A stretch of DNA of 37,746 nt, from positions 1-37,746 of the forward strand of contig CAJOEN010000011.1 in NCBI GenBank assembly GCA_905233475.1, read 5' to 3'. Origin of the DNA: an uncultured Bacteroidales bacterium (GTDB lineage Bacteria > Bacteroidota > Bacteroidia > Bacteroidales > P3). This document shows positions 26,199 through 34,276 of the stretch, one piece after another; position 1 is the first letter of the stretch, and the number at the start of each line of letters is the position of its first letter. A program made the position numbers and the translations under genes. The notes beneath the pieces are model-generated. The model worked only from the letters and a program-made list of their open reading frames with translations, did not search any database and was not told the origin of the DNA.

Positions 26199-26924
26199 TT
26201 ATTTTTGCCATTTGCGCGACTGCAACACCGTGTAGGTGAACATCAGGAATAAGAAAATTACACTCAGGAAGTAAAGCACATCGCGTGTATCTATTACTCC
26301 GCGGCTCACCGACTCGTAGTGATGATATATCCCCAACGACTTGACAAACAGGGTTGGCAACATCATATACAGCATTTCAAAGCCCTGATAGCAGAAGAAG
26401 CAAAGTACTATGGCCACAATAAAAGCAACTATTTGGTTTTTGGTTATCGCCGACGCGAATATGCCTATGGCCACAAAAACGGCGGCCAACATAAGAAGCC
26501 CTATATACGAGCCGAACACCGCGCCACTGTCGATGTTTCCGACAGGTACGGCAATATTGTAAATAGTTATGTAATAAACAATTGTAGGCAAGAGGGAAAG
26601 AAAAACCAAAGTAAGCCCTGCCAAAAATTTCGCCATTATTATTGTTGTGTCGGAAAGCGGTTTGGTGAGTAATAGTTCCATAGTACCGCCACGTTTTTCC
26701 TCGGCAAACATACGCATTGTTATGGCCGGTATCAAGAACAGAAACAACAGTGGCGACACGAGGAAAAAGCCGCTTAAATCGGCAAAACCGTAGTCAAGGA
26801 TATTGAAATCGGAACGGATAACCCAAAGCAACAGCCCGTTGAGCAACAGAAACACAAAAATTGTGAGGTATCCTATCAGCGAGGAGAAAAAAGCCCCCAA
26901 CTCTTTTTTATACAGTGTAAACAT
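26199..26924 (-). CDS. gldF: Gliding-type ABC transporter permease GldF
   Basis: The 241-residue protein is an ABC-2 type permease with six predicted transmembrane helices. It starts MFTLYKKELGAFFSSLIGYLTIFVFLLLNG, and the MRMFAEEKRGGTMELLLTKPLSD segment (about 66-90) is the conserved cytosolic loop of ABC-2 permeases. With GldG it forms the membrane part of a transporter whose ATPase is encoded elsewhere. It heads the 26924-18092 run and has a -7 box upstream. Confidence 0.93.
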   Translation of the reverse strand: MFTLYKKELGAFFSSLIGYLTIFVFLLLNGLLLWVIRSDFNILDYGFADLSGFFLVSPLLFLFLIPAITMRMFAEEKRGGTMELLLTKPLSDTTIIMAKFLAGLTLVFLSLLPTIVYYITIYNIAVPVGNIDSGAVFGSYIGLLMLAAVFVAIGIFASAITKNQIVAFIVAIVLCFFCYQGFEMLYMMLPTLFVKSLGIYHHYESVSRGVIDTRDVLYFLSVIFLFLMFTYTVLQSRKWQK

Positions 26925-27007
26925 ATATTATTTATTTTTGTTTCAACGCTTATAATTAGCTACATACCGCAAAAATACCGGTATGTGCCAATTTAAAAAC
27001 CAAACTG

Positions 27008-27015
27008 CAAATATA
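27008..27015 (-). promoter_or_regulatory. -7 promoter box for the gldF unit
   Basis: On the minus strand TATATTTG matches TAnnTTTG exactly, about 84 bases upstream of the gldF start. No TTTG -33 element is found at 19 bases. It lies downstream of the etfA terminator, which makes a fresh start here plausible. Confidence 0.5.
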
Positions 27016-27107
27016 CGAAAAAAAAATCACAGTTGAGTATCGCTTTTTGATATTATAACGTCTTCGGCGAAGGATTTTGTCATAAAGTCGCCAATACAAT
27101 AAAAAAA

Positions 27108-27131
27108 CATGCGGACTGTTCAGCCCGCATG
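27108..27131 (-). terminator. Intrinsic terminator after etfA
   Basis: CATGCGG and CCGCATG form a 7-base stem extended by CTG/CAG with one mismatch, around a TT loop. On the minus strand it is followed by seven T. It closes the bcd-etfB-etfA transcript. Confidence 0.85.
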
Positions 27132-27159
27132 AAATATATTTTTTTAGAAAAAGTTCGTT

Positions 27160-28164
27160 TTATTTCTGCATTGCTTTCAGCTTTTCGGTGAGCATAGGCA
27201 CAATTTTGTGCAAGTCGCCTACTATGCCGATGTCTGCAACGTTGAAAATGGGAGCAAATTTGTCCTTGTTGATGGCAATGATAAATTCGCTCTCTTCCAT
27301 ACCTGCAAGGTGCTGAATGGCGCCGCTGATACCGCAAGCCATGTAGAGGTTCGGACGCACGGTCTTACCTGTTTGTCCCACCTGACGGCTCTGTTCCATA
27401 ACGCCGGCATCCACCATGGCACGGCTCGACGACACTTCGCCGCCCAGTTCCTTGGCAAGAGCCTCGAGTTTCTGGAATCCTTCTTTGTTGCCAACGCCAC
27501 GACCGCCGGAAACGAGAATTTTGGCTTCCGAAATGTCGGCGACGCTCTTTTCTTCCTTGACGGTTTTGAGCAGTTTCACACGGTTAATCTTAGCCATGTC
27601 GAAAGATGCTGCAAAGTCCACCACTTCGCCTTTGCGGTTGTTGTCGACGGGTATGCGCTGCATAACGCCCGGACGCACGGTGCTCATCTGAGGACGGTGT
27701 TCCTTGCAAAGGATGGTAGCCATAAGGTTGCCACCGAAAGCGGGACGAGTCATCTGCAGTTCGCGGTTTTCGCCAATTTCCAGCTTGGTGCAGTCGGCGG
27801 TGAGGCCCGTAACGTTACGAGCGCTCAAACGAGGACCGAGGTCGCGGCCTATGGTTGTGGCACCCAAGAGGAAAATGCTGGGTTTCTGGTCTTGAATTAT
27901 TTGTGTAATTGCCTGGGCGTATGGCTCTGTGAGATAATCTTTCAACAAATCGTTATCCACCACAAAAACCTTGTCGGCGCCACTGGCTATCAGTTGCTGG
28001 GCTTTGTCTTTAACGCCGCTGCCAAGAAGAATGGCAACAACTTTTTCGCCAAGAGTGTCGGCGAGGTCGCGGGCTTTGCCAAGCAGTTCGAAAACAACAT
28101 TTTGAATTACGCCGTCGCGCTGTTCGGCGAAAACGTAAACGTCTTTATATTGTGATATATCCAT
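27160..28164 (-). CDS. etfA: Electron transfer flavoprotein subunit alpha
   Basis: EtfA binds FAD and, with EtfB, carries electrons to or from acyl-CoA dehydrogenase. The 334-residue length fits. The FAD domain is visible near the C-terminus: SGGRGVGNKEGF, SRAMVDAGVMEQSRQVGQTGKTV (QVGQTG about 253-258), YMACGISGAIQH (GISG at 278-281) and NKDKFAPIFNVADIGIVGD. It lies 19 bases after etfB. Codon use is richer in GC-ending codons than in the window's hypothetical genes, as expected for a highly expressed metabolic gene. Confidence 0.97.
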   Translation of the reverse strand: MDISQYKDVYVFAEQRDGVIQNVVFELLGKARDLADTLGEKVVAILLGSGVKDKAQQLIASGADKVFVVDNDLLKDYLTEPYAQAITQIIQDQKPSIFLLGATTIGRDLGPRLSARNVTGLTADCTKLEIGENRELQMTRPAFGGNLMATILCKEHRPQMSTVRPGVMQRIPVDNNRKGEVVDFAASFDMAKINRVKLLKTVKEEKSVADISEAKILVSGGRGVGNKEGFQKLEALAKELGGEVSSSRAMVDAGVMEQSRQVGQTGKTVRPNLYMACGISGAIQHLAGMEESEFIIAINKDKFAPIFNVADIGIVGDLHKIVPMLTEKLKAMQK

Positions 28165-28183
28165 TTCTCTGTCGTTTTAAGGG

Positions 28184-28966
28184 TTAGATAATGTGTTTTT
28201 CTTTCAGTTTGCCAATTATCAGATCCACAGCCTCTTCGGGCGACACTTCGAAAGTTTCGCCGGCGGGTTTGAGGCTTTTCGGGAACGATTTGAACACACT
28301 TGTCGGCGAGCCGGCTTTGCCGATACGTTCTTCGGGCACGTCTATTTTGTCGGCGTTCCACACTTCCACTTCGCGGTTGTAGGCGTCGACAATGCCGCTA
28401 ACGCTCATATAGCGCGGTTTTACGGCCGAGGCAAGAACGGTAACGAGGCAGGGTGCATCCATTTGGAGCATCTGGTAGCCCTCTTCGGTCTGTTTGCGGA
28501 TGGTGAAAGTCTTGTTGCCGTCGTATTCGAGATGTTCGAGGTAGCTCACCTGCGGCAGGTCGAGGTGTTCGGCAATCTGCGGTCCCACCTGAGCGGTGTC
28601 GCCGTCGATAGCCTGACGACCAGTGATGATGAGGTCGAAATCCATGGTGCGGAGAGCACCGGCCAAAGCGCTGGAGGTTGCCAGGGTGTCGGCCCCGCCC
28701 AGTTTGCGGTCGGTGAGCAGGATGGCACGGTCAACGCCCATTGCCAGAGCCTCGCGCAGAATGGCGTCGGCCTGCGGCAAACCCATGGTGATGACAGTAA
28801 CGTGTGCGCCGTACTGCTCTTTCAGTTGCAATGCAAATTCCAATCCACCTTTGTCGTCGGGGTTCATAATGCTGGGAACGCCCTCGCGTATCAGAGTGCC
28901 TGTTTGGGGGTTTATCTTAACCTCGGTGGTGTCGGGCACTTGTTTTATACAAACTACTATTTTCAT
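28184..28966 (-). CDS. etfB: Electron transfer flavoprotein subunit beta
   Basis: EtfB is the partner subunit of EtfA. In anaerobes the pair with butyryl-CoA dehydrogenase can bifurcate electrons from NADH to crotonyl-CoA and ferredoxin. The 260-residue length fits. The start MKIVVCIKQVPDTTEVKINPQTGTL is diagnostic, and TGRQAIDGDTAQVGPQIAEHL (about 115-135) is the conserved nucleotide-binding signature. It follows the dehydrogenase gene after 62 bases. Confidence 0.97.
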   Translation of the reverse strand: MKIVVCIKQVPDTTEVKINPQTGTLIREGVPSIMNPDDKGGLEFALQLKEQYGAHVTVITMGLPQADAILREALAMGVDRAILLTDRKLGGADTLATSSALAGALRTMDFDLIITGRQAIDGDTAQVGPQIAEHLDLPQVSYLEHLEYDGNKTFTIRKQTEEGYQMLQMDAPCLVTVLASAVKPRYMSVSGIVDAYNREVEVWNADKIDVPEERIGKAGSPTSVFKSFPKSLKPAGETFEVSPEEAVDLIIGKLKEKHII

Positions 28967-29028
28967 TTCTTTGGTATTTCTGTATTAAAACTCCTTGTCA
29001 GGGAATTGTTTTTCAATGAATTAAACGA

Positions 29029-30168
29029 TTATTTGAACAGTTTTCCGGCAATCACCATACGTTGCACTTCGCTGGTACCTTCGTAAATTTCGGTGATTTT
29101 GGCGTCGCGCATCATGCGTTCCACAGGATATTCGCGGGTGTAGCCGTAGCCGCCGTGGAACTGCACTGCCTTGGTGGTAACTTCCATTGCTGTTTCGGCA
29201 CAGAAAAGTTTTGCCATTGCCGCGTCGGCGGAATAAGGCAGACCTTTGTCCTTTTTGTAATGAGCCGAGCGAACGAGCAGACGTGCGGCCTGCACTTTGG
29301 TTTCGAGGTCGGCCATCTGGAACTGAGTGTTCTGGAACTGGCTGATGCTCCTGCCGAACTGTTTACGTTCTTTGGTATATTTAACAGTCTCGTCCATAGC
29401 GCCTTGGGCAATGCCGAGGGCTTGTGCAGCGATGCCGATACGTCCTCCGTCGAGGGTTTTCATGGCAAGGCCGAAACCTTTGCCGAGCTGTCCGAGCTGA
29501 CGGTCCTTGGGAATGCGGCAGTCCTCGAAGATAAGCTCTGTGGTGGCCGAGCCGCGGATACCCATTTTCTTTTCTTTCTTGCCGATGCTGAAGCCCGGGT
29601 CGGTCTTTTCAACGATGAAAGCGCTGATGCCTTTGGTGCCGAGGCTCTTGTCAGTCATGGCAATTATGATGAACACGTTGGCGTAGCTGCCGTTGGTGAT
29701 GAAAATCTTGCTGCCGTTGAGCACCCATTCGTCGCCGTCGAGCACGGCAATGGTCTGCTGTCCGGCGGCGTCGGTACCGGCGTTGGGCTCGGTAAGGCCG
29801 AAAGCGCCGATCCATTCGCCGGAAGCGAGTTTGGGCAGGTATTTCTGTTTTTGTTCTTCGGTGCCGTTTTCCATGATGGGGGCGCAGCAGAGCGAGGTGT
29901 GTGCGGAGAGAATAACGCCGGTGGTGGCGCAGGCGCGCGAGAGTTCCTCCACGGCCATGCCGTACATGATGTTGGTTCCGCCGGCTCCGCCGTATTCTTT
30001 AGGGATGGGAATACCCATCAAGCCGATTTTGGCCATTTTCTGAACGGTTTCGATGGGGAAACGCTCTTCCTCGTCAACTTCGGCTGCCAAGGGTTTTACC
30101 TCTTTTTCGGCAAATTCGCGTATCATTTGCAGAAAGAGTTCTTCGGTTTTTGATAAGCTGAAATCCAT
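29029..30168 (-). CDS. bcd: Acyl-CoA dehydrogenase, butyryl-CoA type
   Basis: The 379-residue FAD enzyme belongs to the short-chain acyl-CoA dehydrogenases. With EtfAB next to it, it most likely reduces crotonyl-CoA to butyryl-CoA in a fermentative pathway, although other acyl-CoA substrates are possible. Signatures are FGLTEPNAGTDA (about 122-133) and HGGYGYTREYPVERMMRDAK. The catalytic base is E363 in IYEGTSEVQRM, the position used by short-chain members. The thiolase, hydroxybutyryl-CoA dehydrogenase and crotonase genes that would complete the route are not in this window. It heads the bcd-etfB-etfA transcript and has a promoter box upstream. Confidence 0.9.
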   Translation of the reverse strand: MDFSLSKTEELFLQMIREFAEKEVKPLAAEVDEEERFPIETVQKMAKIGLMGIPIPKEYGGAGGTNIMYGMAVEELSRACATTGVILSAHTSLCCAPIMENGTEEQKQKYLPKLASGEWIGAFGLTEPNAGTDAAGQQTIAVLDGDEWVLNGSKIFITNGSYANVFIIIAMTDKSLGTKGISAFIVEKTDPGFSIGKKEKKMGIRGSATTELIFEDCRIPKDRQLGQLGKGFGLAMKTLDGGRIGIAAQALGIAQGAMDETVKYTKERKQFGRSISQFQNTQFQMADLETKVQAARLLVRSAHYKKDKGLPYSADAAMAKLFCAETAMEVTTKAVQFHGGYGYTREYPVERMMRDAKITEIYEGTSEVQRMVIAGKLFK

Positions 30169-30259
30169 AATTTTATTGTTATTATTTTATTTTATTCCGT
30201 TATAATACAAACAGTTATACATACCATTGGTTTTGTATCGCCAATGAACTACTATCTTG

Positions 30260-30267
30260 CAAAGGTA
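30260..30267 (-). promoter_or_regulatory. -7 promoter box for bcd-etfB-etfA
   Basis: On the minus strand TACCTTTG matches TAnnTTTG. A start near 30253 gives a leader of about 85 bases. No TTTG lies 19 bases upstream; that region is filled by the terminator hairpin of the previous unit. Confidence 0.55.
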
Positions 30268-30275
30268 CAAAAAAA

Positions 30276-30310
30276 AATTGTTTTTTCAGTGTTTGCGATA
30301 AAAAACAATT
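30276..30310 (-). terminator. AT-rich hairpin terminator after the NlpC/P60 gene
   Basis: AATTGTTTTTT and AAAAAACAATT form a perfect 11-base stem with a 13-base loop, followed on the minus strand by a run of T. The stem is weak in GC but has terminator form, and it sits about 100 bases beyond the NlpC/P60 stop, just upstream of the bcd -7 box. Confidence 0.5.
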
Positions 30311-30320
30311 CCGCTTTTTT

Positions 30321-30360
30321 AGAACATCATTCCTATTCATTTACTCACTTACGATGTTCT
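30321..30360. repeat. Inverted repeat downstream of NlpC/P60 gene
   Basis: AGAACATC (30321-30328) and GATGTTCT (30353-30360) are perfect 8-base inverted arms around a 24-base spacer. No U-tract follows on the minus strand. It may protect the 3' end of the transcript or be incidental. Confidence 0.3.
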
Positions 30361-30412
30361 ATATTGATTATCAATGATATAAGCATATAAGATTTCGTCT
30401 TACTAATCATAT

Positions 30413-31186
30413 TTATTCACCGGAATTCTCCAAGTCACTGTCGTTCAATGGGGTAAGCGTTTTAGTGCGATACTCGCTTGCAGGTTCCAACATTGTATTT
30501 ATGCTGTCGCGGATGGCGTTGTCCCGGGTAATTTCATAATAGCGCTGTCTTGCAACGACATCGGTGGGCGGTGCAGGTTTGCTTATCCGCGATGGTTGCG
30601 GTTTTTGAGGAGCTGGTTTTTCGGAGTTTTCCACAGTGACACTATTAACTGTAGCGCTATTACTATTACTATTACTATTAGTATTAGCACTATTAGTAGT
30701 CTGCCTCGACGATACCGGCTCTGTACCGAGCAGACGACGCGCCCCCACATAACGTTTTGCATAATAGGCTTCGCTAGAAGCACTTATACACACTCCTTTA
30801 CTGGTTGATGAGTGTATAAAATTGAAAGAGCCATTTGCAGGATTTACGTCGGTAACAATGCCCACATGTCCAATGCTTTTAGATTGCCGGCGTCCGCCGA
30901 AAAACACGAGGTCGCCCCGTTGCAGCTCGCCTCGTTGCACGCTGTGTCCGTGATTATATTGTCCTGGGGCCGAACCCGCCAAATTGTACCCAAACTGGCT
31001 GTACACGTAGCGCGTAAATCCCGAGCAGTCGAACCCCCTCGGGGTACGTCCAGCGACACGGTAGGGAGTGCCTATGTACCTATGCGCCTCGCTTATCAAC
31101 GCATCGGCTGTGGTCTGTGCCAAGAGTGTTTCGGCAAAAAACAATGCCAATACAACGAATGACAATATGTTACGAAATAATTTCAT
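30413..31186 (-). CDS. NlpC/P60 (C40) peptidoglycan endopeptidase
   Basis: C40 peptidases cleave gamma-D-Glu-diaminopimelate bonds in peptidoglycan. The 257-residue protein has a signal peptide (about 1-24, ending LLAQ). The catalytic triad fits C54 in GFDCSGF, H107 in IGHVGIV and H125 in NFIHSS. The core ends near residue 153. The remaining 100 residues form a low-complexity tail that starts with alternating Asn and Ser and continues with Pro/Lys-rich sequence. It is the last gene of the PASTA-T9SS cargo-rluD unit, 3 bases after rluD. Confidence 0.92.
   Translation of the reverse strand: MKLFRNILSFVVLALFFAETLLAQTTADALISEAHRYIGTPYRVAGRTPRGFDCSGFTRYVYSQFGYNLAGSAPGQYNHGHSVQRGELQRGDLVFFGGRRQSKSIGHVGIVTDVNPANGSFNFIHSSTSKGVCISASSEAYYAKRYVGARRLLGTEPVSSRQTTNSANTNSNSNSNSATVNSVTVENSEKPAPQKPQPSRISKPAPPTDVVARQRYYEITRDNAIRDSINTMLEPASEYRTKTLTPLNDSDLENSGE
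30659..30688. repeat. Hexamer microsatellite inside NlpC/P60 gene
   Basis: Five 6-base units (three ATTACT, then ATTAGT and ATTAGC) lie in frame and encode the alternating Asn-Ser stretch of the NlpC/P60 tail. Because units are 6 bases, gain or loss would change tail length without shifting frame. Confidence 0.75.
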
Positions 31187-31189
31187 TTT

Positions 31190-32251
31190 CTATTCCTCAT
31201 CCAATATTTTTCCGCTTGCCACGTACCTCCGCCATTTGTCCATCACTGCGGCAAAATCGTCGGGCAATGCCGATTCGAAATGCATTTTTTTGTGCGTGGC
31301 GGGATGTTCGAAACCCAAAACTACAGCATGCAAAGCCTGTCGTGGCATAAGTTGGAAACAATTGGTTATAAACTGTTTATATTTGGAAAAAGTAGTTCCT
31401 TTCAGAATTTGGCCGCCGCCGTATGTCTCGTCGTTGAACAGCGGATGGCCGATGTATCGCATGTGCGCCCTTATCTGGTGTGTGCGTCCCGTTTCCAGCA
31501 CGCACTCAACAAGACTTACATAGCCAAAACGCTCTTTAACGTGCCAATGCGTTACGGCGTGTTTTCCTTCGCTGCCGTCGGGGAAAACGGTCATAACGCG
31601 GCGGTCTTTGGGCGAGCGTCCCAAATTGCCGTCGATAGTGCCGTCGTCTTCGGCAAAATCGCCCCAAACCAAGGCGTTGTACTTGCGTTCTATTGTATGT
31701 TCAAAAAACTGTTTTGCCAAAAATGTTTGAGCTACCTCGTTTTTGGCTATCAGCAGCAGTCCCGACGTGTTTTTGTCGATACGGTGCACCAAATAAGCGT
31801 TGATGGGGTTGCCATCTTTGTCCGTTTTTCCTTGAAAATGAAAAGCAAGTGCGTTGAGCAGTGTGCCGTCGTAGTTGGCAAAACCCGGATGCACCACGAG
31901 TCCCGGCTGTTTGTCCACCACCAGCACGTCGTCGTCCTCGTAAACGATGTTCAGAGGTATGTCCTCGGGGGTAATCTCGATCTCGCGCGGCGGATTGGGC
32001 AGCAGTACGCTTATCACGTCGCGTGGCTTTACACGGTAGTTCTGCTTTACAGGCTGCCCGCCAACAAGTATGCACTGGGCTTTGGAGGCGTTTTGTATCT
32101 TGTTTCGCGATGCGCCCGATATATGTTCCATCAGGTACTTGTCGATTCTAAGCAACGCCTGACCTTTGTCCACCTCTATGCGGTAGTGTTCGTAAAGTTC
32201 GCCGTCATCGGAGCGTTCTTCCAATTCTATGTCGGGATTTTCGTCTGTCAT
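31190..32251 (-). CDS. rluD: RluD-like 23S rRNA pseudouridine synthase
   Basis: This RluA-family enzyme makes pseudouridines in helix 69 of 23S rRNA in the case of RluD. The 353 residues comprise an acidic N-terminal extension, an S4 RNA-binding domain (about 32-88, LRIDKYLMEHISGASRNKIQ) and the catalytic domain with HRIDKNTSGLLLIAK (156-170), where D159 is the nucleophile. It lies 9 bases after the T9SS cargo gene. RluD is preferred over RluC by the S4 domain, length and neighbours. Its product would be the substrate of the RlmH encoded elsewhere in this window. Confidence 0.88.
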   Translation of the reverse strand: MTDENPDIELEERSDDGELYEHYRIEVDKGQALLRIDKYLMEHISGASRNKIQNASKAQCILVGGQPVKQNYRVKPRDVISVLLPNPPREIEITPEDIPLNIVYEDDDVLVVDKQPGLVVHPGFANYDGTLLNALAFHFQGKTDKDGNPINAYLVHRIDKNTSGLLLIAKNEVAQTFLAKQFFEHTIERKYNALVWGDFAEDDGTIDGNLGRSPKDRRVMTVFPDGSEGKHAVTHWHVKERFGYVSLVECVLETGRTHQIRAHMRYIGHPLFNDETYGGGQILKGTTFSKYKQFITNCFQLMPRQALHAVVLGFEHPATHKKMHFESALPDDFAAVMDKWRRYVASGKILDEE

Positions 32252-32260
32252 AGTAAATTG

Positions 32261-34195
32261 TCATTTGGTTACTATAAATTTTTCATTTGCAAGGACTTGT
32301 CCGTTGGCAGAGACAATCCTCATCACATACACTCCAGCTGGAAAATCTGATACGTTTATCTGTTTTTCAAGAGATTGTCGCTTGCAACATTTGCCATACA
32401 TATTAAAAACAGTAATCTCGGCAGAAACAAGTCTAGAGTCGTCGTTGAAATCCAAAAACAGAACGTCTTTACAGGGATTTGGACTAAGTCTTATTGCAAC
32501 GTTTTCTTTTTCAGCTGATTGCAACCCCACCACAGCCTTTTGTCCGAAATAAGGACGTATCATAAGCGAGCCTGCAAGTATGCCCCTTTGCCAATTGCCT
32601 GAGGTATAGTAATATATATTGTCGGAAGAGTTGTTGCTACGGTCGAAACCGAGATTTATGTAGTTTGTGGAATGTTGTTCGAAACCGATATAGATAGTGC
32701 CACTCACCACAAGCGGTTGCTCAAGCTGATAGCGACAGTATTGGTTTAGACTTTCGAAACGGGGATAAGCGTAAGCCGACGCCTTGTACAAAATACTGCC
32801 CGGCACACCGCCATTGTCGCTCCAAACACAGATGTAGAAAGGTATTCCGGCATTGCCGTTGTTGTAGGTGCGGTTGAAATACATATCTATAGCCGTAAGG
32901 GTATCGGTGGCGGAAAGGACAAAACGATAGGCCAAGGAAGAACGGCTGTTGTTTGAGGTTATGCCGTAGCCGTTTTCGGGAACGCCGTCGTCGTAGGCGT
33001 AATAGTTGTCGAACACCTGTTCAAAACTAATGGTGTCGTTCTGCGGGTGGTTGTCGCTGGAAAAACCTTCGGTAACAGTGTGTACTATCCTAAAAACATT
33101 GCGGGGATTGTTCATTGCCGGCCACGTAATATTGAAAGGCGGACGGGCATGTGCCGACGAAGTCTGATAAACATGGTTGGGCAGAAAAGCCGGAGCATTT
33201 TCATAACCTCCAGTATAAGAATGAATAAGGTTGCCGGCCTCATCAAAGACTTTATATTGGTAATAAGAAGCCAACTGTTGAGAATACAGGTTTGTTATTG
33301 TTGTTTGCAGAGTATCCCTCAAGTCGGTGGAAAGAAACTGCCGCGTGGGCATGGCATAGTAACGTTTCAGCACAGATGCAGCCTTGTTTACAAAAGCCAC
33401 ATCGCGAAAATAGGGAGCACGACGGCGACTGTAGTCAAGATAAACATAGTCGATGTTCCACATGTCGCAGTTGCCGGAAAGTCCGGGTTTTGTCAAATTA
33501 TTGACACTTACATAATTGCGGAAACGGAATCGAAATCCCGACTTCATATAAACGTCCTGCGTTATAGGAATTGCCACATAACGGAAAAAGGAGCCGTCGT
33601 AAGCATAAATGGTGTCGAGAGGCAGTCCTCCCGTAGCCCACACCTTGTCCCAAACGCCCGTAGCCACATTGAGGAATTCCAATATCAGCGAGTCCTCGGC
33701 AGAGGGCGTAACCCCTACCCTTTCCCACATATTACCATAGCCGCCTCCGGGCTGGTAGTAGAAACTGAAATAGATGGAATCGGCAACCGTCAAAGCCCTT
33801 GGATATGGAGAAAACAGCGAATCCAAGCGTATCGGCAGAGATGTGAGGGTGTCGCCGGGGATTGACTCCAAACCAATGCCGCGATACAGATTGCCGTTGG
33901 CGTCGAGAGCGTCGAGAGTAGCAACGCCCACCGTTGGCGGAAACACGGCGTAGTCGGCATTTACGTATGCCTGATTGTCTGCCCAAAGGTTGGTGTCGGG
34001 ATAGCCTTGATAGTTGGAGAAATCGTCGAAAAAAGGCAGAGTGAGCGGCTGCTGCGCCGACTTAGCCCTCGGCCTGCGGTGTTTCGAGAGCTTTTCCACA
34101 ACGGGATTGCCGCACAAAGGCAAAAGCACCTCCTGTGCCACTACGCCGCCGAAAATCATCAGCAAAAACGTTATTCCAACAGCAATTTTCCGCAT
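32261..34195 (-). CDS. T9SS-exported cell-surface protein with type A sorting domain
   Basis: The 644-residue protein has a signal peptide (about 1-20, MRKIAVGITFLLMIFGGVVA) and ends with a type IX secretion type A sorting domain (about the last 80 residues: RLSPNPCKDVLFLDF, ITVFNMYGK, VSDFPAGVYVMRIVSANGQVLANEKFIVTK). The sorting domain directs it across the outer membrane by T9SS. The middle is beta-rich with Tyr, Asn and Gly, and no enzymatic motif is recognised. It is co-directional with the PASTA gene and rluD. A degenerate octamer tract starts 5 bases before its ATG. Confidence 0.88.
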   Translation of the reverse strand: MRKIAVGITFLLMIFGGVVAQEVLLPLCGNPVVEKLSKHRRPRAKSAQQPLTLPFFDDFSNYQGYPDTNLWADNQAYVNADYAVFPPTVGVATLDALDANGNLYRGIGLESIPGDTLTSLPIRLDSLFSPYPRALTVADSIYFSFYYQPGGGYGNMWERVGVTPSAEDSLILEFLNVATGVWDKVWATGGLPLDTIYAYDGSFFRYVAIPITQDVYMKSGFRFRFRNYVSVNNLTKPGLSGNCDMWNIDYVYLDYSRRRAPYFRDVAFVNKAASVLKRYYAMPTRQFLSTDLRDTLQTTITNLYSQQLASYYQYKVFDEAGNLIHSYTGGYENAPAFLPNHVYQTSSAHARPPFNITWPAMNNPRNVFRIVHTVTEGFSSDNHPQNDTISFEQVFDNYYAYDDGVPENGYGITSNNSRSSLAYRFVLSATDTLTAIDMYFNRTYNNGNAGIPFYICVWSDNGGVPGSILYKASAYAYPRFESLNQYCRYQLEQPLVVSGTIYIGFEQHSTNYINLGFDRSNNSSDNIYYYTSGNWQRGILAGSLMIRPYFGQKAVVGLQSAEKENVAIRLSPNPCKDVLFLDFNDDSRLVSAEITVFNMYGKCCKRQSLEKQINVSDFPAGVYVMRIVSANGQVLANEKFIVTK

Positions 34196-34200
34196 TGTGT

Positions 34201-34248
34201 GATAGATTTTCAGATTATCAGATTTTCGGATGTTCAGATTGTAAGATT
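34201..34248. repeat. Degenerate octamer repeat upstream of T9SS cargo gene
   Basis: Six 8-base units related to TTCAGATT can be read: GATAGATT, TTCAGATT, ATCAGATT, TTCGGATG, TTCAGATT and GTAAGATT. They resemble the lpxB tract in unit length and core (TCNGATT) and lie equally close to a start codon on the same strand. Confidence 0.6.
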
Positions 34249-34276
34249 AGAACAACTTTCAATTTTAAATTAGTTT

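Noticed and set aside
27208-30153. Long plus-strand frames (315, 297 and 363 residues) opposite etfA, etfB and bcd
   Set aside because: These are shadows produced by strong codon bias in highly expressed genes; the minus-strand products are unmistakable.
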